The position numbers and the translations under genes were made by a program. Shown in pieces: positions 42,117-50,343 of a DNA stretch of 50,343 nucleotides (its first letter is position 1; every line of letters starts with the position of its first letter). This stretch comes from Nocardia lijiangensis NBRC 108240 (GTDB lineage Bacteria > Actinomycetota > Actinomycetes > Mycobacteriales > Mycobacteriaceae), in assembly GCF_001613045.1 (NCBI RefSeq), contig NZ_BDBP01000077.1:1-50343 (forward strand), written 5' to 3'. A model generated the notes under the pieces. That model ran no database searches, was not told the DNA's origin, and saw only the letters and a program-made list of their open reading frames with translations.

Positions 42117-43196
42117 ATGGACCTCGCGGGCCTCCGCGTCATCGACGCGCACATCCATCAGTGGGATCCGCTGACCACACCGCGCGATTTCAGCAACCTC
42201 GCCCGGCTGTTCAAATACCTGCCGGTGCCGATCGGTCTCGCCGCCCGGCTCGCCCCACGCCGCGACCGCGAATTCGTCGGCGACCCAACGGCGTACGTGC
42301 ATCCCTATCTGCCCGCGAACTACCGGACCGATGCGGTGGGTGTCCCGATCGAGTCGATCGTGCACATCGAGGTCGAATGGACGGGGACCGGTCCGACCGC
42401 CAAGGCCGACGAGACCCGCTGGGTCGCCAGCCTGCCGTTCGGCGTCGACACCCCGCGGCTCGGCGCCGTCATCGGCTCGGCCGACCCGGCCGCCGACGGC
42501 TTCGCCGCCCTGCTCGACGCGCACCAGACGGCGTCGCCGCTGTTCCGCGGCATCCGGACGATGGTCGCGCACCACCCCGACACCGGCATCCGGTCCTTCG
42601 AGGACCGCGCGGGCGCGCTCACCACGAGCCGCTTCCTGGACGGCTTCGCCGAACTCGCCGAGCGCGAGCTCTCCTTCGAGGCGTGGGTGTACTCGCACCA
42701 GCTGCCCGAGGTGACAGCGCTGGCCGAGCGCTATCCCGAGGTCACCATCGTGCTCAACCACCTCGCCACGCCCGCGGGCCTGTTCGGCAAGGTCGGCAAG
42801 CACACCGGCGCCAACCCGGGCGAGCGCAGGAAACTGTTCCTGCGCTGGCGCGACGACCTGAGCGCGCTGGCCGCCAAGCCCCGGGTGGTCGCGAAGGTCA
42901 GCGGACTGATGATGCCCATCCTCGGGCATCCGGTGCCCGCGCGTGGGAGTTCGACGCCGGTGCCCGAACTGGTGGAGCGGATCGGCCCGCTGGTCACGCA
43001 CGCGATGGACGTCTTCGGGCCCGAGCGCCTGCTGTGGGGCTCGAATTTCCCGGTGGACAAACCGATCACGAGCATCGCCGACAGCGCGCAGGCCGTCGCC
43101 GACTCCGTGATCGAGCACGGCGGCGGGCCCGCCGACCTGGCCCAGATCTTCCGCGGCACCGCGGAGCGGGTCTACCGCGTCGAGGCCCCGGAGTAG
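42117..43196 (+). CDS. Amidohydrolase-family (TIM-barrel) hydrolase
   Basis: A 359-aa amidohydrolase_2-type protein. It opens with the metal-binding VIDAHIHQWDP (residues 8-18), has an internal His in VLNHLATPAG, and ends with LLWGSNFPVDKP, the conserved aspartate-bearing strand (here with Asn before Phe-Pro and Asp two residues on). Relatives include lactonases and decarboxylases, so the substrate is unknown. The ATG at 42117 has a strong AGGAGG Shine-Dalgarno at 6-nt spacing. It follows icmF by 94 bp on the same strand and may share its transcript. Confidence 0.85.
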   Translation: MDLAGLRVIDAHIHQWDPLTTPRDFSNLARLFKYLPVPIGLAARLAPRRDREFVGDPTAYVHPYLPANYRTDAVGVPIESIVHIEVEWTGTGPTAKADETRWVASLPFGVDTPRLGAVIGSADPAADGFAALLDAHQTASPLFRGIRTMVAHHPDTGIRSFEDRAGALTTSRFLDGFAELAERELSFEAWVYSHQLPEVTALAERYPEVTIVLNHLATPAGLFGKVGKHTGANPGERRKLFLRWRDDLSALAAKPRVVAKVSGLMMPILGHPVPARGSSTPVPELVERIGPLVTHAMDVFGPERLLWGSNFPVDKPITSIADSAQAVADSVIEHGGGPADLAQIFRGTAERVYRVEAPE

Positions 43197-43217
43197 CTCC
43201 GGCCGCGCCGAGGCCCG

Positions 43218-43248
43218 TTGACAAAGCCGCAGGACGCGCGCCTAATGA
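43218..43248 (+). promoter_or_regulatory. Promoter for the flavin monooxygenase gene
   Basis: A perfect -35 TTGACA (43218-43223) and TAATGA (43243-43248) at 19-bp spacing (18 for the overlapping CTAATG), 80 bp upstream of the monooxygenase ATG. Confidence 0.55.
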
Positions 43249-43268
43249 GATGGCAGGTGCGGACAGTA

Positions 43269-43282
43269 ATGTCGCCCGACAT
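43269..43282 (+). promoter_or_regulatory. Palindromic operator candidate ATGTCG-CC-CGACAT
   Basis: A perfect 6+2+6 dyad lies just downstream of the probable promoter and 47 bp before the monooxygenase ATG, a position suited to repression. No regulator gene adjoins it. Confidence 0.5.
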
Positions 43283-43329
43283 CACATGCGTTCGCGCGAG
43301 GCGGCCGGACTCATGGAGCGAGCGGTGCG

Positions 43330-44820
43330 ATGAACGAGACGACCATCGACCACGAAGTGATCATCGTCGGGGCCGGGTTCTCCGGTATCGGCGCGGCGAT
43401 CAAGCTGCGCGAGGCCGGGTTCGAGGATTTCCTCATCGTCGACGACGCGGACGGAGTGGGCGGCACCTGGCACTGGAACACCTATCCCGGTGTGGCCGTG
43501 GATATTCCGTCGTTCAGCTACCAGTTCTCCTTCGATCAGCGTGCGGACTGGTCGCGGGTCTACGCGCCAGGTCACGAACTCAAGGCCTACGCCGAGTCGT
43601 GCGTCGACAAGTACGGTTTGCGCCCGCGCATCCGCTTCCGCACCACGATCACCGACGCGGAATTCGACGAACAGGCCCACCTGTGGCGGCTGCGCACCGA
43701 CTCCGGTGACGAGCTGCGCGCCCGCTTCGTGATCAGCGCGACCGGCGTCTTGACCCGGCCGAAGATGCCGGACATCCCGGGCGTCGGCGATTTCCGCGGC
43801 ACGACCATGCACACCTCACGCTGGGACCACCGGGAAAGCCTGCGCGGCAAGCGGGTCGCGATCATCGGCACCGGCGCCTCCGCGGTGCAGGTGATCCCGG
43901 AGATCGCGCCCGAGGTGGCGCATCTCGTCGTCTTCCAGCGCACGCCGATCTGGTGCTTGCCGCGGCCCGATCTCCCGCTGCCCGCCCCGCTGCGCCTGGC
44001 CTTGCGGCTGCCCGGCGGGCGGACGCTGACCAGGTTGATCAGCCAGACCTACGTGGAACTGACCTTCCCCATCGCGGCGCACTACTACCGGTCGCTGCCG
44101 ACCGCCGCGATGGGCGAGCGCCTCGGGCTCGCCCATCTGCGCCGCCAGGTGCACGACCCGGTGATGCGCGAAAAGCTCACGCCCCGTTACGCCTTGGGCT
44201 GCAAGCGGCCCAGTTTCTCCAATGACTACCTGACCAGCTTCAACCGCGACAATGTACTGCTGGAGACCGACCCGATCCGGGAGATCACCTCCACCGGTGT
44301 GCGGACCGCCGACACCGAGCACCGAGCGGACGTGCTGATCTTGGCCACCGGCTTCAAGGTGATGGAATCGGGCAACATGCCGACCTACGATCTGCGCGGG
44401 ATCGGCGGCCGGGATCTCGAGAAGTGGTGGGACGAGCACCGGCTCCAGGCCTACGAGGGCGTCAGCGTGCCCGGCTTCCCGAACTTCTTCTCGGTGATCG
44501 GCCCGTACGGCTACAACGGCTCGTCGTATTTCGCGCTGATCGAGAACCAGGTCCGCCACATCCTGCGTTGCCTGCGCCACGCCCGCGCGACCGGCTCGAC
44601 CTCGGTCGAGGTCACCGAGGAAGCCAACGATCGTTTCTTCCGGGAGATGCTGGCGCGGCGGGGCGGCCAGGTGTTCTGGCACGAGTCCTGCGCCCTGGCC
44701 AACAGCTACTACTTCGACAAGCACGGCGATGTTCCGCTGCGGCCGTCCACCACCGTGGAGGCCGCGTGGCGCAGCGGTCACTTCGACCTGGCCGACTACC
44801 GGTTCGCCTCGGCGTCCTGA
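43330..44820 (+). CDS. Flavin-containing Baeyer-Villiger-type monooxygenase
   Basis: A 496-aa FAD/NADPH monooxygenase that inserts oxygen into ketones or hydroxylates related substrates. The FAD loop GAGFSG (14-19), the Baeyer-Villiger fingerprint FRGTTMHTSRWDH (F155, H161, W165, D166) and the NADPH loop GTGAS (180-184) are present and spaced as in the family. Substrate unknown. It has its own promoter and an adjacent palindrome. The stop lies 12 bp from the end of the convergent BtuF-like gene. Confidence 0.93.
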   Translation: MNETTIDHEVIIVGAGFSGIGAAIKLREAGFEDFLIVDDADGVGGTWHWNTYPGVAVDIPSFSYQFSFDQRADWSRVYAPGHELKAYAESCVDKYGLRPRIRFRTTITDAEFDEQAHLWRLRTDSGDELRARFVISATGVLTRPKMPDIPGVGDFRGTTMHTSRWDHRESLRGKRVAIIGTGASAVQVIPEIAPEVAHLVVFQRTPIWCLPRPDLPLPAPLRLALRLPGGRTLTRLISQTYVELTFPIAAHYYRSLPTAAMGERLGLAHLRRQVHDPVMREKLTPRYALGCKRPSFSNDYLTSFNRDNVLLETDPIREITSTGVRTADTEHRADVLILATGFKVMESGNMPTYDLRGIGGRDLEKWWDEHRLQAYEGVSVPGFPNFFSVIGPYGYNGSSYFALIENQVRHILRCLRHARATGSTSVEVTEEANDRFFREMLARRGGQVFWHESCALANSYYFDKHGDVPLRPSTTVEAAWRSGHFDLADYRFASAS

Positions 44821-44832
44821 GCAGCGTTGTCG

Positions 44833-45624
44833 TCAGCGGGCGGCCGCGGCTGCGATCTGCCTGCTCAAGATGTTGCGAGCGGTGACGAGGGACGGGCCGT
44901 ACCAGGTGAGGCTGCGGCCCTCGACCAGCGCGCAGGGGATGCCCGGAAACGCCTCGGGCCCATCGGTTTCGGTGAAGACGTACGGCTCGTCGGGCAGCAC
45001 CGCCAGCTCGACGCCGCGGGTGAGGTCGGCCTCGTCCACGCGCGGGTAGCGCTCCGGGCGGTCCGCGTGGACGAGGTGCAGCCCGAGCCGGCGCGCGAGG
45101 TCGCCGGTGAAGGTGTCGCGGCCGACGACCATCCACGGACGGCGCCAGATCGGGATGACGGCGGCGCGTGCATGCTCCGGAGGCGCTGCGGCCCAGATTC
45201 TTTCGGCCGCGAGCAACCAGGATGGCGCGGGGACGCCGAGTGCCTCAGTGAACAGCCTGGTGAGCGCGGGGAACGCGGCGTCCACCGTCTCGATTCTGGT
45301 GACCCACACCGGGATACCCGCCTCGCGCAGCCGTTCCACGTCCCTGCGGCGGTTCTCCTCCTGATTGCACAGCACCAGGTCGGGAGCCAGTTCGACGATC
45401 CGGCGCACATTCGGGTTCTTGGTGCCGCGCACACGTTCGACGGACAGGTCGGCCGGGTGCGTGCACCACTGCGTTGCCGCGACCAGTAATTCGGGACAGG
45501 TGACCGCCACCGACTCGGTGAGCGAGGGCACCAGGGACACCACCCGCCGCACCGGGCGGGCGATCCGCACCTCCGCGCCCAGGTCGTCGCGCAGCGAAAT
45601 GCCCTGGGGCGGTACGGCGTTCAC
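44833..45624 (-). CDS. Cytosolic BtuF-like helical-backbone metal/cobalamin receptor
   Basis: A 263-aa protein with the fold of ABC-transporter B12/iron-siderophore binding proteins (VRRVVSLVPSLTESV, then VRGTKNPNVRRIVELAPDLVLCNQEENRRRDVERL). It has no signal peptide or lipobox and no transporter genes beside it, so it is probably cytosolic, like other stand-alone members. Ligand unknown; cobalamin is one option. The GTG at 45624 overlaps the TetR stop by 4 bp (GTGA), implying translational coupling to the regulator. Confidence 0.85.
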   Translation of the reverse strand: MNAVPPQGISLRDDLGAEVRIARPVRRVVSLVPSLTESVAVTCPELLVAATQWCTHPADLSVERVRGTKNPNVRRIVELAPDLVLCNQEENRRRDVERLREAGIPVWVTRIETVDAAFPALTRLFTEALGVPAPSWLLAAERIWAAAPPEHARAAVIPIWRRPWMVVGRDTFTGDLARRLGLHLVHADRPERYPRVDEADLTRGVELAVLPDEPYVFTETDGPEAFPGIPCALVEGRSLTWYGPSLVTARNILSRQIAAAAAR

Positions 45625-46148
45625 GAAAGAATCCGGTCGCAAAGGACGCGCAGCTGCTCGGGCGGCACCTCGGGCAGCGTATTGCCCGCGCCGAGCACCA
45701 GCAGGTAAAGGATCTGCGCGGTCTGCTCGGCGGCGGGCTCCGAATAGCCGATCTCGCCGAGCAGTTCGCGCAGAAATGCCAGCCGGGCCGCGTCGACGCG
45801 CTGCTTGGCCGCGGCGGCGACCGGGTCGTCCAGCGCCCAGGCCCGGACCGCCACCTCCAGCCGGGCCGGTTCACCGTCGGCGAGTACCCGATCGATCAGC
45901 AGATCGAGCCTGGCGCGCGGGTCCAGATCCGCGGCCGCCTGCACCTCGCGGATGTAGCGCAGCGTCTGCACCTCCTCGAAGTGCGCGAGCAGCGCCTTCT
46001 TGTAGCCCGCCATCCCCGTGAAGTGGTGATAGAAGGACCCGGTACTCAGCCCGGTCGACGCGACCAGCTTGTCGATGGTCAGCGCCGTCGGCCCCGCGGT
46101 GCCGAGGATCGACAGCCCGGATGCCAGCCATGAGGTCTTGCCCGCCAC
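45621..46148 (-). CDS. TetR family transcriptional regulator
   Basis: A 175-aa regulator. The N-terminal helix-turn-helix reads ALTIDKLVASTGLSTGSFYHHFTGMAGYKKALL (about residues 22-54), typical of TetR; the rest is the helical ligand domain. It starts at a GTG with the -10-like TATAGG 9 bp upstream. It is coupled to the BtuF-like gene and divergent from the small membrane protein at 46212, so both are likely targets. Confidence 0.92.
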   Translation of the reverse strand: MAGKTSWLASGLSILGTAGPTALTIDKLVASTGLSTGSFYHHFTGMAGYKKALLAHFEEVQTLRYIREVQAAADLDPRARLDLLIDRVLADGEPARLEVAVRAWALDDPVAAAAKQRVDAARLAFLRELLGEIGYSEPAAEQTAQILYLLVLGAGNTLPEVPPEQLRVLCDRILS

Positions 46149-46160
46149 GCGATCCAGCCT

Positions 46161-46179
46161 ATAACATAATTTTTGTTCT
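46161..46179. promoter_or_regulatory. AT-rich divergent promoter and likely TetR operator
   Basis: AACA (46163-46166) and TGTT (46174-46177) form a short dyad in a strongly AT-rich patch between the divergent tetR and membrane-protein genes. It overlaps -10-like sequences for both strands (TATAGG on minus, CATAAT or TATAAC on plus), as expected for autoregulation. Confidence 0.5.
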
Positions 46180-46211
46180 GTTTTCGGGATTGCTCACTTT
46201 CGGAGGTCGCG

Positions 46212-46694
46212 ATGACCGCGATGACATCCACCATCCAGCCCCGCACCACCGCCGCCCGGTGGCCGATCCGGGTCCACTGCGCGGGCGCCGTGTTCCTGGG
46301 CGTGATCGGCTTCGGCCACGAGCTCGCCCTGCACATCTTCAACGGGGCCGATGTCGCCGGTGAGGAGGTGATCAACGAGCTGTCCAGGAACACCACGACG
46401 GCACTGTTCGAGGGCGGCAGGGAAGTGACGGTGTTCGGGCTCAACACCGGTTACAGCGTGGGCATGGGGCTGTTCGGCTTTCTCTTTCCGATGCTCGCGG
46501 TGGTGGCCGCCCGGACGGCGCCGGGGTTGATCGCGCGCTGGTCGCTGTTCAACTGGATCTGCGTGGCCGCGGCGGGCGGCACCTTCTGGATCTCCTGCCT
46601 GTACTTCCCCGAACTCATCGTCACGTTCGCCGGGCTCTCGACCCTCTGCTACGCCGCCGTGCTGGTAGCCGGGCCGCGCCCGTCGACGGAGTGA
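46212..46694 (+). CDS. Small four-helix membrane protein
   Basis: A 160-aa integral membrane protein with four predicted helices (about 20-42, 75-98, 105-125 and 130-150) and one loop with acidic and polar residues (NGADVAGEEVINELSRNTT). I recognise no clear family. The ATG at 46212 has a CGGAGG Shine-Dalgarno. It is divergent from tetR and shares its AT-rich control region, so it is probably the main target of that repressor. Confidence 0.8.
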   Translation: MTAMTSTIQPRTTAARWPIRVHCAGAVFLGVIGFGHELALHIFNGADVAGEEVINELSRNTTTALFEGGREVTVFGLNTGYSVGMGLFGFLFPMLAVVAARTAPGLIARWSLFNWICVAAAGGTFWISCLYFPELIVTFAGLSTLCYAAVLVAGPRPSTE

Positions 46695-46935
46695 CAAAAG
46701 CGCAGGTCAGCGGCCTGCAACTGGCCTGAAGTCCAGCGAAACGGCAGGGCAGTGCAGGTTCGGCACAAGGGCAGTGAACGGACGGCAATCGGGCATTACC
46801 TCGTCGACCCCGGTGGAGCAGACTGGTAATTGGCACCCGGCGCCGAGACGCACCGGCCGCAGCGCACCGGACGGGATCCGCCCGACGATGTTCGGAGACG
46901 CGGGCCCGGGCTCGATGCCGGGTGCTGGCTTTCGT

Positions 46936-46949
46936 CGGCACGAATGCCG
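46936..46949 (-). terminator. Hairpin with UUCG tetraloop after the SWIM gene
   Basis: In the minus-strand transcript CGGCA-UUCG-UGCCG forms a 5-bp stem with an extra-stable tetraloop 9 nt past the SWIM-protein stop. No U tract follows. The rest of the 263-bp gap up to 46694 holds nothing I can assign. Confidence 0.45.
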
Positions 46950-46957
46950 CGGCGGGC

Positions 46958-47737
46958 TCAGCCCCGCGGCGATGTGTCCCGCAGCGATGTGTAGAGCGCG
47001 TGGAGCTCACGCAGCCCGGTCGCCGCGATCGACTCGTCCTCCGCGCTCATGCGGAGCGCTCTGCGCAGCAGCACGGGATCGAGATCATCCATCGCGGAAC
47101 GGAATTCGACCTTCGGAAGGGCGGGCAGCGGTGTTTCGTCGCCGTACGGATCGTCGCTCGGGACCGGTCGCGGGTCACGCTCGATACCGCGGATGAGGGT
47201 GTCCAGGTCCAGCCCGCGCAGCGTGAGGATCTCGCGGGGCCGCTCGTCGAGTCGTTCGGCGAGCAGATAGCAGACCGCCGCCACGTGCTTGCACGGCCAG
47301 CCGGGGTCCGGACAGGTGCAGTCGAAGTCCAGCTCGGCCGCCGTACTCGGCAACAACAGCGGGCCGAGCCCAGTGGGTAGCGCGCCCGAGGCGATCTCGG
47401 CCAGCATGCCCGGCGAGGTGCGGATCGTCTCGATCAGCAGATCCAGCTCCTCCTCGCGCACCGCACGGACGCGGAACGCCGCGGTGAACGGGCGCGGCTG
47501 ACTGCCCTGCACCTCCGCGATCACCGCACCCGGCTCGATCCGGTAGCTCACCACCTGTCCCGAGCGCGCATAGCTGCGCCCGCGGGCCAGCCTGCCGGGC
47601 TCGGCCATCGCCTCGACCGCATCGATCAGCGCCCGGCCCCACCAGGTGCGCCCGAATCCGCCGCGGCGGCTGCGCGCCGCGACACCACCCTCGACCGGCA
47701 GTCGCTTGCCGTACTTGCTGTAGTCCTCGAACATCAT
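46958..47737 (-). CDS. SWIM zinc-finger protein, partner of the SNF2 helicase
   Basis: A 259-aa protein with a SWIM zinc finger CxC-x6-CxH (C140, C142, C149, H151; DCTCPDPGWPCKHVAAVCYLLAE), thought to bind nucleic acid or protein. The N-terminal part (FGRTWWGRALIDAVEAMAEPGRLARGRSYARSGQV) is typical of SWIM proteins paired with SNF2 helicases. The ATG at 47737 overlaps the helicase stop by 4 bp, so the two are co-translated and probably act together. A long frame continuing upstream is helicase antisense-frame noise. Confidence 0.9.
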   Translation of the reverse strand: MMFEDYSKYGKRLPVEGGVAARSRRGGFGRTWWGRALIDAVEAMAEPGRLARGRSYARSGQVVSYRIEPGAVIAEVQGSQPRPFTAAFRVRAVREEELDLLIETIRTSPGMLAEIASGALPTGLGPLLLPSTAAELDFDCTCPDPGWPCKHVAAVCYLLAERLDERPREILTLRGLDLDTLIRGIERDPRPVPSDDPYGDETPLPALPKVEFRSAMDDLDPVLLRRALRMSAEDESIAATGLRELHALYTSLRDTSPRG

Positions 47738-50343
47738 TCGCCCACCGCCTCCGCGCCGAGGGCGAACAGGTCGCGCAGTTCGTCGGTGCCCAGCTCGGTG
47801 ATCCAGTTCTCCCCCGCACCGACGGCCAGGTCCGCGAGCCTGCGCTTGCCGTTGATCATCTCGTCGATCCGCTCCTCGATGGTGTCGACGCAGACGAGCT
47901 TGCGCACCTGCACCGCGCGCTGCTGCCCGATACGGAACGCCCGGTCGGTGGCCTGGTTCTCCACCGCCGGATTCCACCAACGGTCCAGGTGCACCACGTG
48001 ATTGGCGGCCGTCAGGTTCAGTCCGGTACCACCGGCCTTGAGCGACAACAACATCAGCGGCGGACCGTCCCCGGCCTGGAATCCGGTCACCATGGCGTCG
48101 CGACGGCGCTTGGGAACGCCGCCGTGCAGGAACGGAATCGAGGTGCCGAAACGCTCGGCGAGGAACGGCGCGACGAGATCGCCGAACTCGCGGAACTGGG
48201 TGAACAGCAACGCCTTCTCGCCGTCGGCGAGCACCGCGTCCACCACGTCCTCGACCAGGGCCAGCTTGCCGGATCGGTGCTTGCCGCGCGCCAGGACGCC
48301 GGAACCGTCGCCGAGGAAGTGCGCGGGATGGTTGCACACCTGTTTGAGGCGGGTCAGCGCGGCGAGCACGGCACCCTTGCGCGCCATGCCTTTCGCGCTC
48401 TTGATCTTGCCCATCATGTCGTCGACCACCGCTTGGTACAGCGCGGCCTGCTCGACGGTCAGGTTGGCCCGCACCGTCATCTCCAGCTTCTCCGGTAGAT
48501 CGCTGATGACGGACGGATCGGTCTTCACCCGGCGCAGCACGAACGGCTGGGTGACGAATCGCAGCCGCGAGATCGCGTTCTGGTCGCCCTCCCGCTCGAT
48601 CGGCACCGCGAACCGCGCGCGGAAGGTCTGCGGGCTGCCCAGCAGCTTCGGCATCGCGAAATCGAGGATCGAGCGCAGCTCCTCCAGCCGGTTCTCGACG
48701 GGAGTTCCGGTGAGCGCCAGGCGATGCCGCGCCCGCAGCGAGCGGGCCGCGCGGGCCTGTCGCGTCCCGGCGTTCTTGATGTGCTGGGCCTCGTCGAGCA
48801 CGACCCGCTCCCAGTCCTGTCTGCCCAACGCCTCGACGTCCCTGGCGAGCAGCGAATAGGTGGTGAGCACCAGGTCGGCCTCGGCCACCGCCGCGTCCAG
48901 TTCCGCGCCGCCTCGCCTTCCGGTGCCGTGGTGCACCAGCACCCGCAGGTCCGGCGCGAACCGCTCGGCCTCGCGCTGCCAGTTGCCGACCACCGACATC
49001 GGGCACACCAGCAGTGTCGGGCTGGGGTCCGTGGACTCTTCCCGCTCGTGCACGAGCAGCGCCAGCACCTGGATCGTCTTGCCGAGACCCATGTCGTCGG
49101 CGAGGATTGCGCCGCAACCCATTCGGTTCATGGTGACCAACCAGGACAGGCCGCGCAGCTGATAGGGGCGCAGCTGCGCCTTCAGACCGCTCGGCGCGGG
49201 GACCGGCTCCGCGTCCTGCCTGCGATCGAGCAGATCGGCCGCCCATCCGGTGGCGGTGACCTCGGTGATCGGCACCTGCTCGACCCGGCTGCTCGCCAGT
49301 TCGCCGATCATGTCGGCGAACGTGATCGGCGAATCGTCGCTGTGCGCGGCGACGTAGCGGGCCGCGGCGGCCAGCGCCTTGTGGTCGGCCTGCACCCACT
49401 CGCCGCGCAACTGCACGAGATCGGATTTGGCGCGGATGATGCGCTCCATCTCGGCCGTGGTCAGCACGGTATCGCCGAGCGCCAATTCCCAACGGTAACG
49501 GACCAATCCGCGCATGCCGACGGTGCTCTCCGCCGCGGGAACCGCGCTCTCCACCCGCAGCCGCATGGACGGGGCGGAGATGCTCCATGCGCGCGGCAGC
49601 AGCAGCCGGATGCCCGCCGCCTGCAACGCGTGGACGCCGTGCGCGACGAGATCGGCGACCACCTCGGTCGGCAAGAGCAGATCCATGGTGCGCGGATCGG
49701 TCGGCAGGTCACGCAGCCTGGGGTAGGCGCGCTGCGCCTCGCCCAGCTTGTCGATCGCGGTGCGGACCAGGCTCGGGTCACCGTGCAGCGGGATCGGGGC
49801 GGGCGCCTCCCCCTCGGTGCGCAGGCAGACCTCCAAGCGCCACAGCGCCACCGAATCGTCGGCGACACCGAGCTCGCCGTCCGGTTCCAGCAGGCGCAGC
49901 ACCAGTTCCGGCTCGTCCACGGTCAGGCCGGCGCGCCAGCGCTCCAGCACCTCGGCCAGTTGATGGCTGCCGCTGTCGAGCGGGCTGTCGCCCACCAGCG
50001 CGGCCAGCAGCGGATGGGATGACGACGGTGCGTCCATCGCCTGCCTGGCGATCGGGTCGGTCAGCTCGCCGACGAGATCCTCCAGCACGGCCGCGGGCCG
50101 TCCGGCCACGTGCAGGGCCGCGGGGGCGGCCACGGCGAGCTCGGCCAGCCAGGCGCGCTGGCGCGCGCCGCCGACCAATCGCCACCGCACCCACCATTGA
50201 CCGTCGTCCCTGCGCAGTTCGGGCACGATTCGCCCGGCCTGTACCCACCGTTCGATACCGTGCGCGACGTGGGCGAGGAAGCGCAGATCACCGGCGACGG
50301 CCGCGGCGGGCAACCGCTGGCGCAGCGCCGCGGCGGCCGCCTC
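47734..50343 (-). CDS. SNF2-family DEAD/DEAH helicase, 5' end cut by the window edge
   Basis: A partial ORF: 869 residues are visible and the frame stays open to the window edge, so the N-terminus is missing (full family members are around 1,000 residues). The first 390 or so residues are the SNF2-associated domain of bacterial HelZ-like helicases; then come Walker A DDMGLGKT, the DEAQH box, LTGTPVENR, and the C-terminal helicase lobe with SLKAGGTGLNLTAANHV and DRAFRIGQ. It is a dsDNA-translocating ATPase; biological role unknown. It is coupled to the SWIM gene downstream. Confidence 0.94.
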   Translation of the reverse strand, partial: EAAAAALRQRLPAAAVAGDLRFLAHVAHGIERWVQAGRIVPELRRDDGQWWVRWRLVGGARQRAWLAELAVAAPAALHVAGRPAAVLEDLVGELTDPIARQAMDAPSSSHPLLAALVGDSPLDSGSHQLAEVLERWRAGLTVDEPELVLRLLEPDGELGVADDSVALWRLEVCLRTEGEAPAPIPLHGDPSLVRTAIDKLGEAQRAYPRLRDLPTDPRTMDLLLPTEVVADLVAHGVHALQAAGIRLLLPRAWSISAPSMRLRVESAVPAAESTVGMRGLVRYRWELALGDTVLTTAEMERIIRAKSDLVQLRGEWVQADHKALAAAARYVAAHSDDSPITFADMIGELASSRVEQVPITEVTATGWAADLLDRRQDAEPVPAPSGLKAQLRPYQLRGLSWLVTMNRMGCGAILADDMGLGKTIQVLALLVHEREESTDPSPTLLVCPMSVVGNWQREAERFAPDLRVLVHHGTGRRGGAELDAAVAEADLVLTTYSLLARDVEALGRQDWERVVLDEAQHIKNAGTRQARAARSLRARHRLALTGTPVENRLEELRSILDFAMPKLLGSPQTFRARFAVPIEREGDQNAISRLRFVTQPFVLRRVKTDPSVISDLPEKLEMTVRANLTVEQAALYQAVVDDMMGKIKSAKGMARKGAVLAALTRLKQVCNHPAHFLGDGSGVLARGKHRSGKLALVEDVVDAVLADGEKALLFTQFREFGDLVAPFLAERFGTSIPFLHGGVPKRRRDAMVTGFQAGDGPPLMLLSLKAGGTGLNLTAANHVVHLDRWWNPAVENQATDRAFRIGQQRAVQVRKLVCVDTIEERIDEMINGKRRLADLAVGAGENWITELGTDELRDLFALGAEAVGE

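Noticed and set aside
46958..49588. An 876-codon frame that would fuse the SWIM protein to a long N-terminal part
   Set aside because: The upstream part is the helicase gene read in the wrong frame; the SWIM protein starts at 47737 with an ATGA overlap.

Overview
The window looks like chromosomal DNA of a high-GC actinobacterium of the order Mycobacteriales, most likely Nocardia or a close relative. The grounds are the GC-rich third codon positions, the many GTG starts, the gene order argS-lysA-hom-thrC-thrB-rho-rpmE-prfA-prmC-tsaC-wecA-atp-murA-rrn shared with mycobacteria, and the DUF2550, PduO and AtpI-like genes in their usual places. Unlike mycobacteria, ATP synthase subunits b and delta are separate genes. 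The genus is an inference from gene content; I could run no search.

Region 1 (about 1-24,600) is conserved core, almost all on the minus strand. In transcription order it holds argS; lysA-hom-thrC-thrB (lysine and threonine synthesis); rho with a long structured leader; rpmE; prfA-prmC-tsaC-wecA (release factor, its methylase, tRNA t6A formation, lipid-linked sugar start); an AtpI-like gene and the F1Fo-ATP synthase genes atpBEFHAGDC, closed by a 17-bp hairpin; then a DUF2550 protein, a cob(I)alamin adenosyltransferase and murA. A strong promoter beyond murA probably drives an rRNA operon lying outside the window.

Region 2 (about 24,600-32,200) is more variable. It holds a DUF3105 protein with a collagen-like tail directly abutting a DUF305 protein, tRNA-Arg(CCG), a G/T-rich tandem-repeat tract, several very small ORFs, a Tat-exported metallophosphoesterase, tRNA-Cys(GCA), a MarR regulator, a degenerate Hsp70-like membrane protein and a multi-pass membrane protein.

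Region 3 (about 32,200-42,000) is a complete distal valine pathway, mmsA-acd-HIBCH-mmsB-echA on the minus strand, taking isobutyryl-CoA to propionyl-CoA. Just beyond it, pointing away, is icmF, a fused B12-dependent isobutyryl-CoA mutase with its own G-protein chaperone domain. The mmsA operon and icmF carry nearly the same 30-bp element at their promoters, built on the palindrome ACTTGGACGTCCAAGT. This is the strongest candidate in the window for an undescribed regulatory unit: one regulator would control both fates of isobutyryl-CoA.

Region 4 (about 42,100-50,343) holds an amidohydrolase; a Baeyer-Villiger-type flavin monooxygenase with a palindromic operator; a TetR regulator coupled to a cytosolic BtuF-like binding protein and divergent from a small membrane protein; and a SWIM zinc-finger protein coupled to a SNF2-family helicase whose 5' end is cut off by the window edge.
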